DNA of 56,257 nucleotides from Phycisphaerales bacterium (GTDB lineage: Bacteria; Planctomycetota; Phycisphaerae; WQYP01). How positions within the stretch are numbered: position 1 is the first letter of the stretch; each line of letters starts with the position of its first letter. A program made the translations under genes and the position numbers. Shown in pieces: positions 1 to 8,723 of the stretch. The DNA lies in the NCBI GenBank assembly GCA_027313145.1, contig DAHVEJ010000004.1, positions 1 to 56,257 on the forward strand. The letters are read 5' to 3'. Below the pieces are notes generated by a model that was given only the letters and a program-made list of their open reading frames with translations, was not told where the DNA came from and made no database searches.

Positions 1-217
1 ACACCGCCCACAACACGCCGTCGACCGCCCCCACGCGGCAAATCAACCCACAGCAAAAACCGGGCCGGACGCTACTGGCGCTGACCAGTTGGCCCTGGAA
101 GGTCACAAGCTCATCTTCGGGGAACCATTTTTTGGTTATGTTGCACTGGGCTGTGCCTGATTGCGGTTCTGCGCGATCAGATATATTCGGTGGAGCGATG
201 GATTGTTTATCCGTCAT
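1..217 (-). CDS. RDD-family membrane protein, partial (runs off left edge)
   Basis: An open frame starts at the ATG at 215-217 (minus strand) and stays open for 72 codons to the window edge, so only the N-terminus is visible. After a polar start it carries AQCNITKKWFPEDELVTFQG, almost identical to the matching part of the next gene (293-1015), then SVRPG followed by the start of a hydrophobic helix. This is the same architecture as the neighbour: a short cytoplasmic domain followed by an RDD membrane domain. Relative to the neighbour it lacks about 18 residues between the two parts. It is probably a tandem duplicate. The RDD family is multi-pass and its role is mostly unknown. The start is uncertain because only a weak GCGAG precedes it. 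Confidence 0.65.
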   Translation of the reverse strand, partial: MTDKQSIAPPNISDRAEPQSGTAQCNITKKWFPEDELVTFQGQLVSASSVRPGFCCGLICRVGAVDGVLWAV

Positions 218-292
218 TGCAAATCTCGCTACTACACTGTCACGCCTCGAAATCGCACAGCTCCGCGGGCGGTTCACCGCGTGTTGGGCGGC

Positions 293-1015
293 TTATGCGT
301 TTAGCCAAATAACCCGCGTGCCGCAGATTCGGTCATGCAGCGAGCGTTGCATATGAGTGTCAGCCAAGGCCATGATGCAATCGGTCAATCCCCAGAGGGC
401 AGCCAGGCCGCTTCCCCAACCAATGATGGCCATATTTTTTGTCAGCAAGCCGACAAGCAACGCCAGAACGATCAGCACATTGCCGAACGTATACGCCAAG
501 GCTCGACCGAACGCTTTGGGCTTGGAGATGGGCGTGCCGTCCATGTTGATAACGCGCAGATTGCCGACCATTTTTCCCAAGGACTGGCCCTTCCAGCCAT
601 GCAGCAAGCCGAAATAAAGGATGGCGACCGCCAGCCCGAGGATCGACACAATGATTCTGCGGAAAATCAGCGTTGGGTCGGCCAGGGGGGTGCTGAAGGT
701 TATACCACATGCATAATCCAGAATCAGACCGAGCACCCCAAGCAGGATGCCGTCGATAAAAAATATACACCCTATCCTCCGCCAAGCCCCGGGGCGCACA
801 AATTCATTGGGCGCTGAAGCTCCGGTCTGCAGGCGATCCAGCAAAATCTGCTTGCCTTCCGCGCTGACCAATTGGCCCTGAAAAGTTACAAGCTCATCTT
901 CAGGGAACCACTTTTTGGTAATGCTGCATTGCGCCATGCCAGGCGCGGGCGCGGTGGAACCAGAGGCCGAAGGAGATTCTGCTGCAGATGGTGGGGCATA
1001 CGGATTATCAGCCAT
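293..1015 (-). CDS. RDD-family membrane protein with N-terminal cytoplasmic domain
   Basis: A 240-residue protein beginning MADNPYAPPSAAES; the ATG at 1013-1015 is preceded by GGAG at good spacing, so the longer upstream frame is not used. Residues 1-75 are Pro/Ala/Ser-rich and then carry a small domain (CSITKKWFPEDELVTFQGQL) shared with the gene at the left edge. From about residue 80 there is an RDD domain: an Arg-containing first helix (RPGAWRRIGC), several hydrophobic helices, the GQSLGKMVGNLRV turn typical of the family, and a C-terminal R-S-L-H-D segment. RDD proteins are integral membrane proteins, some proposed to be transporters; no substrate can be read here. It is divergent from the SpoIIM-like gene, a pairing often seen in bacteria. 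Confidence 0.85.
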   Translation of the reverse strand: MADNPYAPPSAAESPSASGSTAPAPGMAQCSITKKWFPEDELVTFQGQLVSAEGKQILLDRLQTGASAPNEFVRPGAWRRIGCIFFIDGILLGVLGLILDYACGITFSTPLADPTLIFRRIIVSILGLAVAILYFGLLHGWKGQSLGKMVGNLRVINMDGTPISKPKAFGRALAYTFGNVLIVLALLVGLLTKNMAIIGWGSGLAALWGLTDCIMALADTHMQRSLHDRICGTRVIWLNA

Positions 1016-1135
1016 GGCATTTCTCCGACAGATTTCTGCATTTCCTTCAAAGATGGGGCAAAACGTGGCTTTACTTATATCCCCGTCGCTGCCGCAGGTC
1101 AATAAACAAACAACCGAAATGAAATTTCTTAGGAG

Positions 1136-1180
1136 CCTGTCCGAGGAATGGCCGGGATTGCGGGCCATTACTCGGACAGG
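1136..1180. repeat. Palindromic repeat, copy 1 of a dispersed family
   Basis: An 18-bp inverted repeat (CCTGTCCGAGGAATGGCC against its complement at 1163-1180, one mismatch) around a 9-nt loop GGGATTGCG. A close relative lies at 47813-47862 and a half copy near 23028-23041. It sits between two divergent genes, in their shared upstream region, so it is not a terminator for either. Confidence 0.75.
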
Positions 1181-1225
1181 TGCCAAGACGTTGCCATTTT
1201 CTCCAGCGGAAAGGATAATTCCACC

Positions 1226-2254
1226 ATGGACATGAATCAGTTCATAGCGCGGCGGGAGAATCAGTGGAAACGCTTAACCGCCTTGACGGATAAAGCCGGC
1301 GAAAATACGGTGCATGGGCTTTCGGCAACGGAGGCGGAGGAGTTTTTTTCCCTCTATCGCCTGGCCTCCAGCGATCTGAATCTTGTGCAGACCCGGGGCG
1401 GAAGTTCCACGCTGCTGGATTATCTTGAAACTCTGGTGGCCCGCGCTTATCAGTATGTGGCAGTACCGCAGCGCGGAGGCTTCCTGCCGACCTGGTGGCG
1501 AATTCTGCGCTATGATTTCCCGGCCGCGGCCCGCAAACAATGGGCGGCCATGGCTCTCTCGGCGATGATTATGTTTACGGGGACCGTCACGACTTACGCG
1601 ATAACCGCAGATCATCCGGCGGCGGCCCTGACGTTTGTGCCGGCGGAATTCTTCCGCCAAAGCCCCGCGGAACGCGTGGCCCGGCGAATTCGTCAACAGT
1701 CATCCGGACATTTTCATTTCAGCGGCGAGCAAAACCTGCTGTTTTCTGTTTTTTTGTTCACGCATAATATTGAGGTGGCGGTTTTGACCTTCGCACTGGG
1801 TATAACCTTTGGAATCGGCACGCTGATCATGCTGTTTTTCAATGGTGCGACGCTGGGAGCCTTGGGCCAGCGTTACCAGGCTGATCATGTCGGCACGTAT
1901 TTCATTTCCTGGGTAGGCCCCCACGGCGTGTTGGAGCTGCCCGCGATTTGCGTGGCTGCGGCGGCGGGATTAATTATTGCCCGGGCAATGTGGACGCGCG
2001 GCGGACGCCACGGCGGGGTATGGGCCAGTATTCAGGCACAGCGCAATGACTTACTGGCTTTACTGATCGGCTGCGCGCACATGCTGGTATTGGCCGGCCT
2101 GATTGAAGGCGGTTTCAGCCAAATCACCCAGCCGGTAATCCCCTATTTTCTGAAAATATTTTTTGCCGGCACCCTGTTTGCCGGACTGATCGCCTATCTT
2201 TTTTTTATGCCCGTGCGACAAGATATCGCCGACGTGGATGATGCAAGAATATAG
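1226..2254 (+). CDS. SpoIIM-like (DUF95) integral membrane protein
   Basis: 342 residues starting MDMNQFIARRENQWKRL, with AAGGA ten bases before the ATG at 1226. The first 100 residues are soluble and helical (Ser/Glu-rich, YRLASSDLNL, a pattern seen in SpoIIM/DUF95 proteins). The rest has about six membrane helices, including TFALGITFGIGTLIMLFFNG and the conserved GPHGVLELPAICVAAAAGL block diagnostic of this family. Outside endospore formers the family is common beside RDD, MoxR and DUF58 genes, and its function there is unsettled. Here it is divergent from an RDD gene and followed by an unrelated PEP-CTERM remnant, so it is probably transcribed alone. No sporulation role is implied. Confidence 0.85.
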   Translation: MDMNQFIARRENQWKRLTALTDKAGENTVHGLSATEAEEFFSLYRLASSDLNLVQTRGGSSTLLDYLETLVARAYQYVAVPQRGGFLPTWWRILRYDFPAAARKQWAAMALSAMIMFTGTVTTYAITADHPAAALTFVPAEFFRQSPAERVARRIRQQSSGHFHFSGEQNLLFSVFLFTHNIEVAVLTFALGITFGIGTLIMLFFNGATLGALGQRYQADHVGTYFISWVGPHGVLELPAICVAAAAGLIIARAMWTRGGRHGGVWASIQAQRNDLLALLIGCAHMLVLAGLIEGGFSQITQPVIPYFLKIFFAGTLFAGLIAYLFFMPVRQDIADVDDARI

Positions 2255-2322
2255 GCTCCCCGGTGACCCTGCCAATGCCCGGCCAGGCCTCTGATCGCCG
2301 GACGAGTGCATCAACACTTTTC

Positions 2323-2550
2323 TCAGCCTTGCCTTACGATGCCCTTTTGTCTCCGCGATCTTAGAAGGCCTATCGCCGCCCCAGCCAGCAGGCCCAGCGT
2401 CCCGGGTTCCGGTACCGGCTGCGTTGCATAGGCATTGCTCGCGGTTTGGCCCAGTGCGTCGTTGGGCATAATATCGGTGTTGCCATAGAGAAATTCATAA
2501 TCATTCCAGCCGGTAACGCTTGGATCCGCGGAAGTATTGGTAATTTCCAT
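2323..2550 (-). pseudogene. Orphan C-terminus of a PEP-CTERM secreted protein
   Basis: The 75-residue frame ends in VPEPGTLGLLAGAAIGLLRS followed by Arg/Lys, a textbook PEP-CTERM sorting signal (VPEP motif, one hydrophobic helix, basic end). The residues before it (WNDYEFLYGNTDI) read like the end of a secreted domain. The same frame stays open upstream to a stop at 2674-2676, but there is no signal peptide and no start other than the ATG at 2550. It is therefore the tail of a gene that lost its front, apparently cut near the start of the zinc-ribbon gene at 2645. A short genuine gene is less likely, because a PEP-CTERM protein needs a signal peptide. Confidence 0.65.
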
Positions 2551-2608
2551 ACGCAGGGCGTCATCTTGTACATGTGCGCCGAGTTTTTCCGCGATTTTCG
2601 ATGCGGCC

Positions 2609-2637
2609 TTGCGATTGGCACGGTGGCCGGGTATAAA
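2609..2637 (+). promoter_or_regulatory. Candidate sigma-70 promoter for zinc-ribbon gene
   Basis: TTGCGA (2609-2614), a 17-base spacer and TATAAA (2632-2637). The ATG of the next gene is at 2645, so the transcript would be nearly leaderless, which fits the lack of a clear ribosome binding site. This is motif matching only. Confidence 0.35.
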
Positions 2638-2644
2638 ACCCCTT

Positions 2645-3079
2645 ATGAAATGTCCGAATTGCCATATCGATCTTCAGCCCAAAAATGACCGTGGCGTTGC
2701 GGTAAATGCCTGCCCAAAGTGCAAGGGTCTATGGTTTACTCCAGCCGAACTTGATGAGTTTGAAGACCTCGCGATTGATCCGGAAGCGAAGACCGGCTCA
2801 CTGTATATCGTGGACTGGCCGACCCAACTGCAATGCCCGGTCTGTTCCGCGGGCCTCAAACGATTTGAATACCGTTTTTTTGGATTGCAGATTGATTGTT
2901 GCCCTGAACACGGCTTCTGGCTGGAAGCGAACGATGATGAAAAAATTCTTTCCCTCATGCGGCAAGAGGCTGCCGCACTGGATCGCAAGTTTACCGCGGA
3001 ACAGAAATGGGCCAAGCAACTCAACCACATGCGATCTCCAACTTTCTTTGGAAAATTAAAATCCTTGTTTCAGCGGTAA
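2645..3079 (+). CDS. Zinc-ribbon protein (TFIIB-type zinc finger family)
   Basis: 144 residues starting MKCPNCHIDLQPKNDRG. The N-terminal half has CPNC, then CPKCKGLWF, the pattern of the zf-TFIIB family, followed by an acidic helix (TPAELDEFEDLA). A second CPVC and a CPEHGFWLEANDDEKIL segment give a second, diverged ribbon. The C-terminus is basic (GKLKSLFQR). Such proteins are small cytoplasmic zinc-binding proteins of unknown function. The ATG at 2645 is chosen because the zinc ribbon begins directly there; the longer frame upstream overlaps the PEP-CTERM remnant on the other strand and looks non-coding. Confidence 0.8.
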   Translation: MKCPNCHIDLQPKNDRGVAVNACPKCKGLWFTPAELDEFEDLAIDPEAKTGSLYIVDWPTQLQCPVCSAGLKRFEYRFFGLQIDCCPEHGFWLEANDDEKILSLMRQEAAALDRKFTAEQKWAKQLNHMRSPTFFGKLKSLFQR

Positions 3080-3615
3080 GCCAGCGCACGTCATACAGAA
3101 AATCTGCGGCATTTACTTGGTGTACACCAGCGTCCGCGCTTGGCGTGCGAAGCGGCCTAGCGGGCGGACATGGATCCGCGGTCCCTGCTCATCATCCGCG
3201 CCGTGCGGGTTATCAAGGATGCCATTCCATTGTTGCGGGCTGCCCGCAACACCAACTGCCGGGACTCTACCGTGGCCTGCTGCTTCAGATCACCGTTGGC
3301 ATTTTGCCGCCGAGGGTGGTCGTTTCAACTGGCGCGGTGGAGAAATAAAAATGTCCAACTACAAGAAAAAATGCCCCGAATACTTGGCACCACCTCAACC
3401 ATCTGGTCCTTTCCAGGATGATATCGTGATCCTTAAGTAAACCGTATTGGCCCAAATTCCCACGACATTCATCAAACGGCGTAATGCGTATGGAGGCACC
3501 AGAGCACGAAAGCCAACCGTTGATCCGCGTGATCCGCGGTGGTTTTACAGCTTACCATTATTGGTTACGTACCCGTTTTATTTCCCGGTTCCTCAATTGC
3601 AAATATGTTCCGCGC
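3080..3615. other. Intergenic stretch, no gene recognised
   Basis: About 535 bases between the zinc-ribbon gene and the next minus-strand gene. Short open frames exist on the plus strand but their translations change character every few codons (Arg/Cys/Pro-rich) and none has a ribosome site. It may be decayed coding sequence; nothing can be assigned. Confidence 0.5.
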
Positions 3616-3975
3616 TCACAGAACGGCCTCCAGCCCTTTAAGCAGCCCAATGAGGAGTACGAGTAGTCCAAGTAAAAACTGGACGATCACCCACCAGATT
3701 GGCAGTGTTTCGCCCAGCCCAAGTCCGAGCGCAGCCAAAAGCAGGACCGTCCGTTGCCTCCCATCGGGGGCCTTCAATCCCAGCACCGCTAAAACCACCG
3801 CCGCCGAGCCAAAGCCGGCGCAAGAAACGCGGAAGACCGCCGCCATAAGGGCACGAGTGGCCGCGTCGTGGAAGGTTGAGAAGAGAGATAGCGAAGCCAG
3901 CCCGAGCGCGATTGGCAGCGCTGCGAGGGCGAGCGAGGCAATTGGCAGAATAGAGCGTCGAGTGTTAGTTTCCAC
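3616..3975 (-). CDS. Small membrane protein, unknown function
   Basis: 119 residues with about three hydrophobic segments: SILPIASLALAALPIALGLA, a middle stretch around AAVVLAVLGL, and IVQFLLGLLVLLIGLLKGL at the C-terminus. Composition is like small DUF4190-type membrane proteins, but no diagnostic motif is visible. Its start overlaps the end of the next upstream gene (3965-4426) by 11 bases, so the two are probably translated from one message. Confidence 0.55.
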   Translation of the reverse strand: METNTRRSILPIASLALAALPIALGLASLSLFSTFHDAATRALMAAVFRVSCAGFGSAAVVLAVLGLKAPDGRQRTVLLLAALGLGLGETLPIWWVIVQFLLGLLVLLIGLLKGLEAVL

Positions 3976-4426
3976 TTAGCGTTCCCCCGGCATATGGCAG
4001 CCCGAATTTTGGCCACCACCGTCGTAGCTTACGTACCTCGGTTGGAGTAAGGACAGCGGTGCCGTCATCCGGGAACAGCATCCACAACCCACCATCCCCA
4101 AGCACGCCCGCGCCACCGAAAATCCCCCCGCCGCTGAAACCGACCGCGACTCCGTTCGAATAGACGACATGCGAAGCCACACCGTCGACGAGCGCGGGCT
4201 GCCAAATCCGTGGGCGGGAGGCTATTATCCGAATAGCGCGGGCCTCTGCGGAGTGCGTTGCAATTCGGGCCGATTTCCATCCGGATGGCACCATTTCCGT
4301 GATCCTCAGATTCGCGGCTGAGCGAGCCCAGAGAATCACGCTCACGTTCATACAGAACTCGTAAGCCAGAATCGCAAGGGCGATCGGAAATAACATTCGT
4401 AACAAGACCTTCAAAGCTTTCTCCAC
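3965..4426 (-). CDS. Membrane-anchored protein, unknown function
   Basis: 153 residues. It begins with a basic end and one hydrophobic segment (VLLRMLFPIALAILAYEFC), followed by a soluble part with a Gly-rich run (VGFSGGGIFGGAGVLGDGGL) and a C-terminal TPTEVRKLRRWW. It resembles a single-pass protein facing outward. It overlaps the following small membrane protein by 11 bases, suggesting a two-gene unit. I do not recognise the family. The GH2 gene upstream is on the same strand with a 125-base gap, so read-through from it is possible. Confidence 0.55.
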   Translation of the reverse strand: MEKALKVLLRMLFPIALAILAYEFCMNVSVILWARSAANLRITEMVPSGWKSARIATHSAEARAIRIIASRPRIWQPALVDGVASHVVYSNGVAVGFSGGGIFGGAGVLGDGGLWMLFPDDGTAVLTPTEVRKLRRWWPKFGLPYAGGTLSGN

Positions 4427-4551
4427 ACCGGGAAACGCTTGCGTAGTTCGTTCGATGCGACCAAGATTGCATTCCCATTAATATGACATGATGGGAATTA
4501 TACTGCTGCACGCGATGGCGGTAAATAAAAACTTGCGGCATCAGTAACGGG

Positions 4552-7194
4552 TCATCTACTGCGGTGTTTGATATTTATATCGGCATGCGCGGCTTTCAGG
4601 CCGGGCGATGTGGCGCTAAGGTGGATGATGCCGGCTCGCATTCCGGCTCGGATGATTACCAGGCAATAGCCATTAAAAGCACTGCGCTGCGTGGCGTCAT
4701 CCGGTTCGTGACAATCAGGATTGCCATTGCCGACGCCAATAATCTGGGCGTTAGATGAAATGTGAAATTGCACATTATTGTCGGCGGTGGGCACCACACG
4801 TCCGTGGCTGTCACAAATGGCCACGCGTACGGCGTCTGCGTCCATGCCGTTGGCAATCAGATTTTTATGCCATGGCATGAGTTTAACTTTCGCGGGTTGG
4901 CCGGTGGTTTGCACTTCGGTGGTCATGAGCAGCTTGCCACGGGTATATCCACGGGCCATCAGAATTCCGGGATGATACGGCACTTCCCATTGAATATGGC
5001 CATACCGGGGCATGGGCTTGGTGCCAAGGCTTTTCCCATTAAGCAACAACTGGACTTTGTGGCAATTACTAAAGCACCAGACCTGCACCGGGCGGCCTAC
5101 CGGGGCGGGAGCATTCCAATCCGGAAAAATATGCAGCACCGCTTTGTGCGTCCACCAGGCTTTGTAAAAATAATAGTTGTCCTTGGGAAAGCCGCAGGTG
5201 TCCATGGCACCAAATTGTGAACTGATCGCGGGCCAGCCAAACGGTGTCGGCTCACCGCGGTAATCAAAGCCTGTCCAGTCAAATCCGCCAGCCATAAAAG
5301 GCCGCTTCATATAGGCCTGCCACCAGGCTTCCGCGGAAGCCCCCCACTTCGGCCAACGTGTGTCATAGGCCGGCAAAGCAACATGCTTGTGGCTTTCCAC
5401 ATATACGCCGCGCGTGGTCATGGTGCTGGCGGTTTCCGTACCGATCATCGGCTGAAACGGATGGCCCAGATGGTAAGGCGTTAAGTGGCCATCGAGATAA
5501 TTGCAGCCCTGCACGTTGATCACTCGGGAAAACCCCTGGCCCCAATGGCCATTCATGGCGATGGTGCACAGGCGGCTGGGATCCAGACTATGAGCTTCGC
5601 GCTGCATGGTGTGCAAAATCCGCGCTCCCCAGTATGTTCCCTGCACACCCATTTCCTCATTCCCCAGCGACCAGAGAAAAATAGAAGGGTGGTTGCGATC
5701 CCGGCGAATCATGCTGCGCAATTCTTCCAGTATTTCCGGCGTGCAGCCGAAGCGTCGATTTTCATCCAGCACCAACATGCCGAGCTTATCGCAGGCGTCC
5801 AGCAGGGCCGGCGAAGGTGGATTGTGGGCCGTGCGCCAGGCGTTGCAACCCATTTTTTTCAACAATTCCACGCGGTAATATTGCAGGCTGTCGGGCACAG
5901 CAATGCCCACGCCGGCAAAATCCTGGTGGTTGGCGGTACCTTTGATTTCAACGTGGCGGCCATTAAGGAAAAATCCCTTATTGGGACTGAAGCGTAAGGT
6001 CCGAATGCCAAAGCTGGTGCGATAAGAATCCATGGCTTTTCCAGCCACGGACACCTGCGAAATCAGATGGTACAAATAAGGATCATGTAATGACCAGAGA
6101 TGGGCATCGGCCACGGGGATGAACTGATAAACCGTTCGATTCTGCTTTGGCTCAATGCGCACGGTGATGGGGGATTGGGCAATATTTTTATGATCCGCAT
6201 CGACAATCTCTGAATTCAATGTGCACTGTATGCTGCTCGTGGAATCATCACGCAATTTGGTTTGAATAATCACTTCCGCATTGTGGCCATTGACCTGCGT
6301 GTGAACATAGGTTCCCCAATGCGCGATGTGCACCGGACCGGTTACCACCAGCCAGACATCCCGATAAATCCCGGCCCCTTCATAAAACCAGCCTTCCATC
6401 CGACTGGCATCCACACGCACCACCAGCGTGTTACGGGCACCGTAGCGGGCCCATTTGCTGATATTGTAATAAAAGCTGGTGTACCCACTGACGTGCCGCC
6501 CAAGGCAATGGCCGTTGAGCCACACCAGTGAATTCCGGAATACACCGTCAAAATCAACGCGTAAGGTTTTGCCCTTATCTGAAGCGGGGATGAACAAGCT
6601 GCGGCGATACCAGCCGATGTCGGTTTTAGAATTTAAGTCTTTTGAGCCGTGGCCGGTATTGCCGTGTTTACTAAAGGGCAGACTTATCACCCAATCATCA
6701 GGGAGGGTAATTTTTTTCCAAGCCTGATCATTAAACTTCGGCTGCACCCAAGAGATATGATCTCCCAAGCCGGTGCGGGCGGGATGCGTGATGGGCCAGG
6801 AAGATTTGATCCAGCCGTGGAAGTTGCTATCGCCGTAACGCACCGGATCGCTGCGGCGGGATTCAAACTGGGCATGTTGCACAAGATCGGCGGCACTTAG
6901 CTTGTCCAGGCGGGAAACTTCGGGGTAATTGAAAATATTCCTGCCTTTGACAACCGCATCATGCGGATCACCCAGCGTGAATCGCCAATGGGCGTTAAGA
7001 GATATTTTTTCCCGTGCGGAAGCTCTGGCGGCGTGCGGCGACAGAAGATTTAATATTGTCAGCACAACTGCGCACCCGGCAACCATACGAGCCCAAGCTA
7101 CAGATCGGGTTTTGCCCGCACCGGCGAGGCCACGACGTAGAAGAGTTGGAAAACACATGCCGAGTATTCCAGATAAATATTCAATAATTTCCAT
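4552..7194 (-). CDS. Secreted glycoside hydrolase family 2 (beta-galactosidase-like)
   Basis: 880 residues. After about 35 residues there is a hydrophobic signal segment (VAGCAVVLTILNLLSPHAARASA). GH2 domain order follows: sugar-binding jelly roll (about 65-295, with GWYRRSLFIP and YEGAGIYRDVWL), Ig-like domain (about 296-400), TIM barrel (about 405-690) and two C-terminal beta domains. The acid/base is E513 in WSLGNEE and the nucleophile is E587 in MIGTETAS; the conserved RTAHNPPS loop is present. It would hydrolyse terminal beta-linked sugars from plant polysaccharide outside the cytoplasm; beta-galactosidase is the best guess, but GH2 specificity cannot be fixed from sequence. A paralogue lies at 24967-27425. 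The N-terminus may be over-long; a later start is possible. Confidence 0.9.
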   Translation of the reverse strand: MEIIEYLSGILGMCFPTLLRRGLAGAGKTRSVAWARMVAGCAVVLTILNLLSPHAARASAREKISLNAHWRFTLGDPHDAVVKGRNIFNYPEVSRLDKLSAADLVQHAQFESRRSDPVRYGDSNFHGWIKSSWPITHPARTGLGDHISWVQPKFNDQAWKKITLPDDWVISLPFSKHGNTGHGSKDLNSKTDIGWYRRSLFIPASDKGKTLRVDFDGVFRNSLVWLNGHCLGRHVSGYTSFYYNISKWARYGARNTLVVRVDASRMEGWFYEGAGIYRDVWLVVTGPVHIAHWGTYVHTQVNGHNAEVIIQTKLRDDSTSSIQCTLNSEIVDADHKNIAQSPITVRIEPKQNRTVYQFIPVADAHLWSLHDPYLYHLISQVSVAGKAMDSYRTSFGIRTLRFSPNKGFFLNGRHVEIKGTANHQDFAGVGIAVPDSLQYYRVELLKKMGCNAWRTAHNPPSPALLDACDKLGMLVLDENRRFGCTPEILEELRSMIRRDRNHPSIFLWSLGNEEMGVQGTYWGARILHTMQREAHSLDPSRLCTIAMNGHWGQGFSRVINVQGCNYLDGHLTPYHLGHPFQPMIGTETASTMTTRGVYVESHKHVALPAYDTRWPKWGASAEAWWQAYMKRPFMAGGFDWTGFDYRGEPTPFGWPAISSQFGAMDTCGFPKDNYYFYKAWWTHKAVLHIFPDWNAPAPVGRPVQVWCFSNCHKVQLLLNGKSLGTKPMPRYGHIQWEVPYHPGILMARGYTRGKLLMTTEVQTTGQPAKVKLMPWHKNLIANGMDADAVRVAICDSHGRVVPTADNNVQFHISSNAQIIGVGNGNPDCHEPDDATQRSAFNGYCLVIIRAGMRAGIIHLSATSPGLKAAHADINIKHRSR

Positions 7195-7348
7195 GAATTA
7201 ATCCCGCCAATACGCCGCAATAATCGTCATTTATTTTTCCAAGTGATAATCCGAGGCACCTGACTGAAACCAAGGGAATATGCAGAATCTAAAGTTCATA
7301 TTCCCGCTTACTCCCGTTGCTCATGACACGGCATGAATTTTTGTTCAC

Positions 7349-7375
7349 ATTATACGCCCTCTTTGGATGCGTCAA
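7349..7375 (-). promoter_or_regulatory. Candidate promoter for GH2 gene
   Basis: On the minus strand, TTGACG (7370-7375), a 15-base spacer and TATAAT (7349-7354). Transcription would start near 7341, giving a leader of about 150 bases before the GH2 start at 7194. The motifs match consensus well; the spacer is shorter than the usual 17. Confidence 0.45.
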
Positions 7376-7980
7376 GGCACTCATTACTTTTCTATTTTCT
7401 ATGCAATTTTTTTGACGATGCTTCAGCCCGATTGCACTAAGTAGGAACGCAGAATGATTACAACCCCACCAAGTGTTGTAAATCACTCAATGAGCATGGA
7501 TTATGTGCCGTCCTAGCGGCTGCATCCATTTTGCGGAGCCTGTAACGCCAAGGGACCGGGGATCAATGTACTGGGCCACGGTGGCGTGTCCCCGCGGATC
7601 GCGCCGGGGGCAAAATTTCCGATGGGTTGGTGCCGCAGGGATTGTTGAAATGTATGCTCCGGGCCGTGGGTGTGGCAATTTTTCCCCGGGGGGGCAATTT
7701 CGTTGTTTAATGGGTGGGATCGCGCCGATGATATCCGGAACTGTCGGCTGCGGCGGGGGCCCTTTCCACGACGCGGCGGCACATTAAATGTGCCGGCTAA
7801 CATCACGGATGAGGTCGCCCGGAAAAATTGCCACGCTCCGGGCTGTGAAAACTTTATCGCCCTATTTTCCTTGCTGAATCGGCCCGGTACGATTACTGTA
7901 TTAGAGGCGTATGTCGCGCCGGAACCGGTGCGGCGGATGCGGGTGATACTTTGACGGCTCGGACACACTAGCAGGAGACA
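7376..7980. other. Intergenic stretch carrying short repeats
   Basis: Some 600 bases without a convincing gene. The open frames on both strands are Arg/Pro/Gly-rich and have no ribosome site. The region has GTGGCAATTTTTCC at 7671-7684 and its inverted copy GGAAAAATTGCCAC at 7819-7832, and two direct copies of GCTCCGGGC(C/T)GTG next to them. Confidence 0.5.
7817..7836. repeat. Short dispersed repeat, GCCCGGAA(A/C)AATTGCCACGC family
   Basis: The 20-mer GCCCGGAAAAATTGCCACGC recurs with 19 of 20 bases identical at 38012-38031, 30 kb away, also between genes. An inverted partial copy lies at 7671-7684. It may be an end of a small mobile element or a protein-binding site. Confidence 0.5.
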
Positions 7981-7987
7981 AACGCTT

Positions 7988-8641
7988 ATGGAGAAAACAC
8001 ACTCAATACGTAGGATGCGTTACAGTTTGGCCTGGATGCTGGCTGCGGTGTTTTTCACCGCGGGACTTGCCGGGGCCAGCGCTAAAAAGCCTTATCCCAC
8101 CGTGAATATGCTGCATCACGGGTGGCAGCTAAGTTTTGTATGGCATAAACCGCACCGGATATACGTTGCCGTGGGCCATGGCGTTAGTCGCAGTTTACGG
8201 CAATATTGGTTTATGCGTTACACCGTTACCAATAACACGCATCGGGACATATTTTTTATTCCCGGTTTTGTACTAACCACCGATACCGGCAAAGTCCTGC
8301 ACCCGGTGGCCGGGCTTTCACCGCGGGTATTAAATAAAATTCGCACCGTCACCGGGGATCAATTTATCATCAGCCCGGGACTCATCGCGGGCAAATTGCT
8401 CCAAGGGGACGACAATGCGAAAGACGGCGTGGCTGTTTTTACCCATGTCCCCGTTAAGGCGCGGCGATTCAAGATTTTTGTATCAGGCCTTTCCGGCGAT
8501 ACCGCGTTACAGAAAAATCCCCTGACCCACAAAGATGTGGTGTTGCATAAGACCCTGCAGTTGAATTTCTGGATACCCGGTGAATCGGTGCGAATTGTTC
8601 CCCAGCCACAGTTTGCGGGGAAAAAATGGGTGATACGATAA
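7988..8641 (+). CDS. Secreted protein of unknown function
   Basis: 217 residues with a clear Sec signal: basic RRMRYSLAW, hydrophobic MLAAVFFTAGLAGASA, cleavage near A-S-A-K. The mature part is beta-rich (QYWFMRYTVTNNTHRDIFFI, then GFVLTTDTGKVLHPVAG) and reads like an immunoglobulin-like or DUF4352-like extracellular domain. AGGAG lies about nine bases before the ATG at 7988. I do not recognise the family; similar proteins with a long-range beta fold are common in planctomycete periplasms. It is followed 82 bases later by yqgE, possibly on the same message. Confidence 0.7.
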   Translation: MEKTHSIRRMRYSLAWMLAAVFFTAGLAGASAKKPYPTVNMLHHGWQLSFVWHKPHRIYVAVGHGVSRSLRQYWFMRYTVTNNTHRDIFFIPGFVLTTDTGKVLHPVAGLSPRVLNKIRTVTGDQFIISPGLIAGKLLQGDDNAKDGVAVFTHVPVKARRFKIFVSGLSGDTALQKNPLTHKDVVLHKTLQLNFWIPGESVRIVPQPQFAGKKWVIR

Positions 8642-8723
8642 GCGGCAGAGAATAAAAGCCGCATTGCCTGGGAGAGCCCCAAACGTCGTTACGCTGAATT
8701 CACACGGCTGAAAGTATCAGCAA

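Noticed and set aside
1136-1180. Stem-loop as a transcription terminator
   Set aside because: It lies upstream of two divergent genes and lacks a T-run; it is better explained as a dispersed repeat.
7503-7968. Overlapping frames of 94-151 codons on both strands in the gap after the GH2 gene
   Set aside because: Arg/Pro/Gly-rich translations on both strands, typical of non-coding GC-rich DNA; no ribosome sites.
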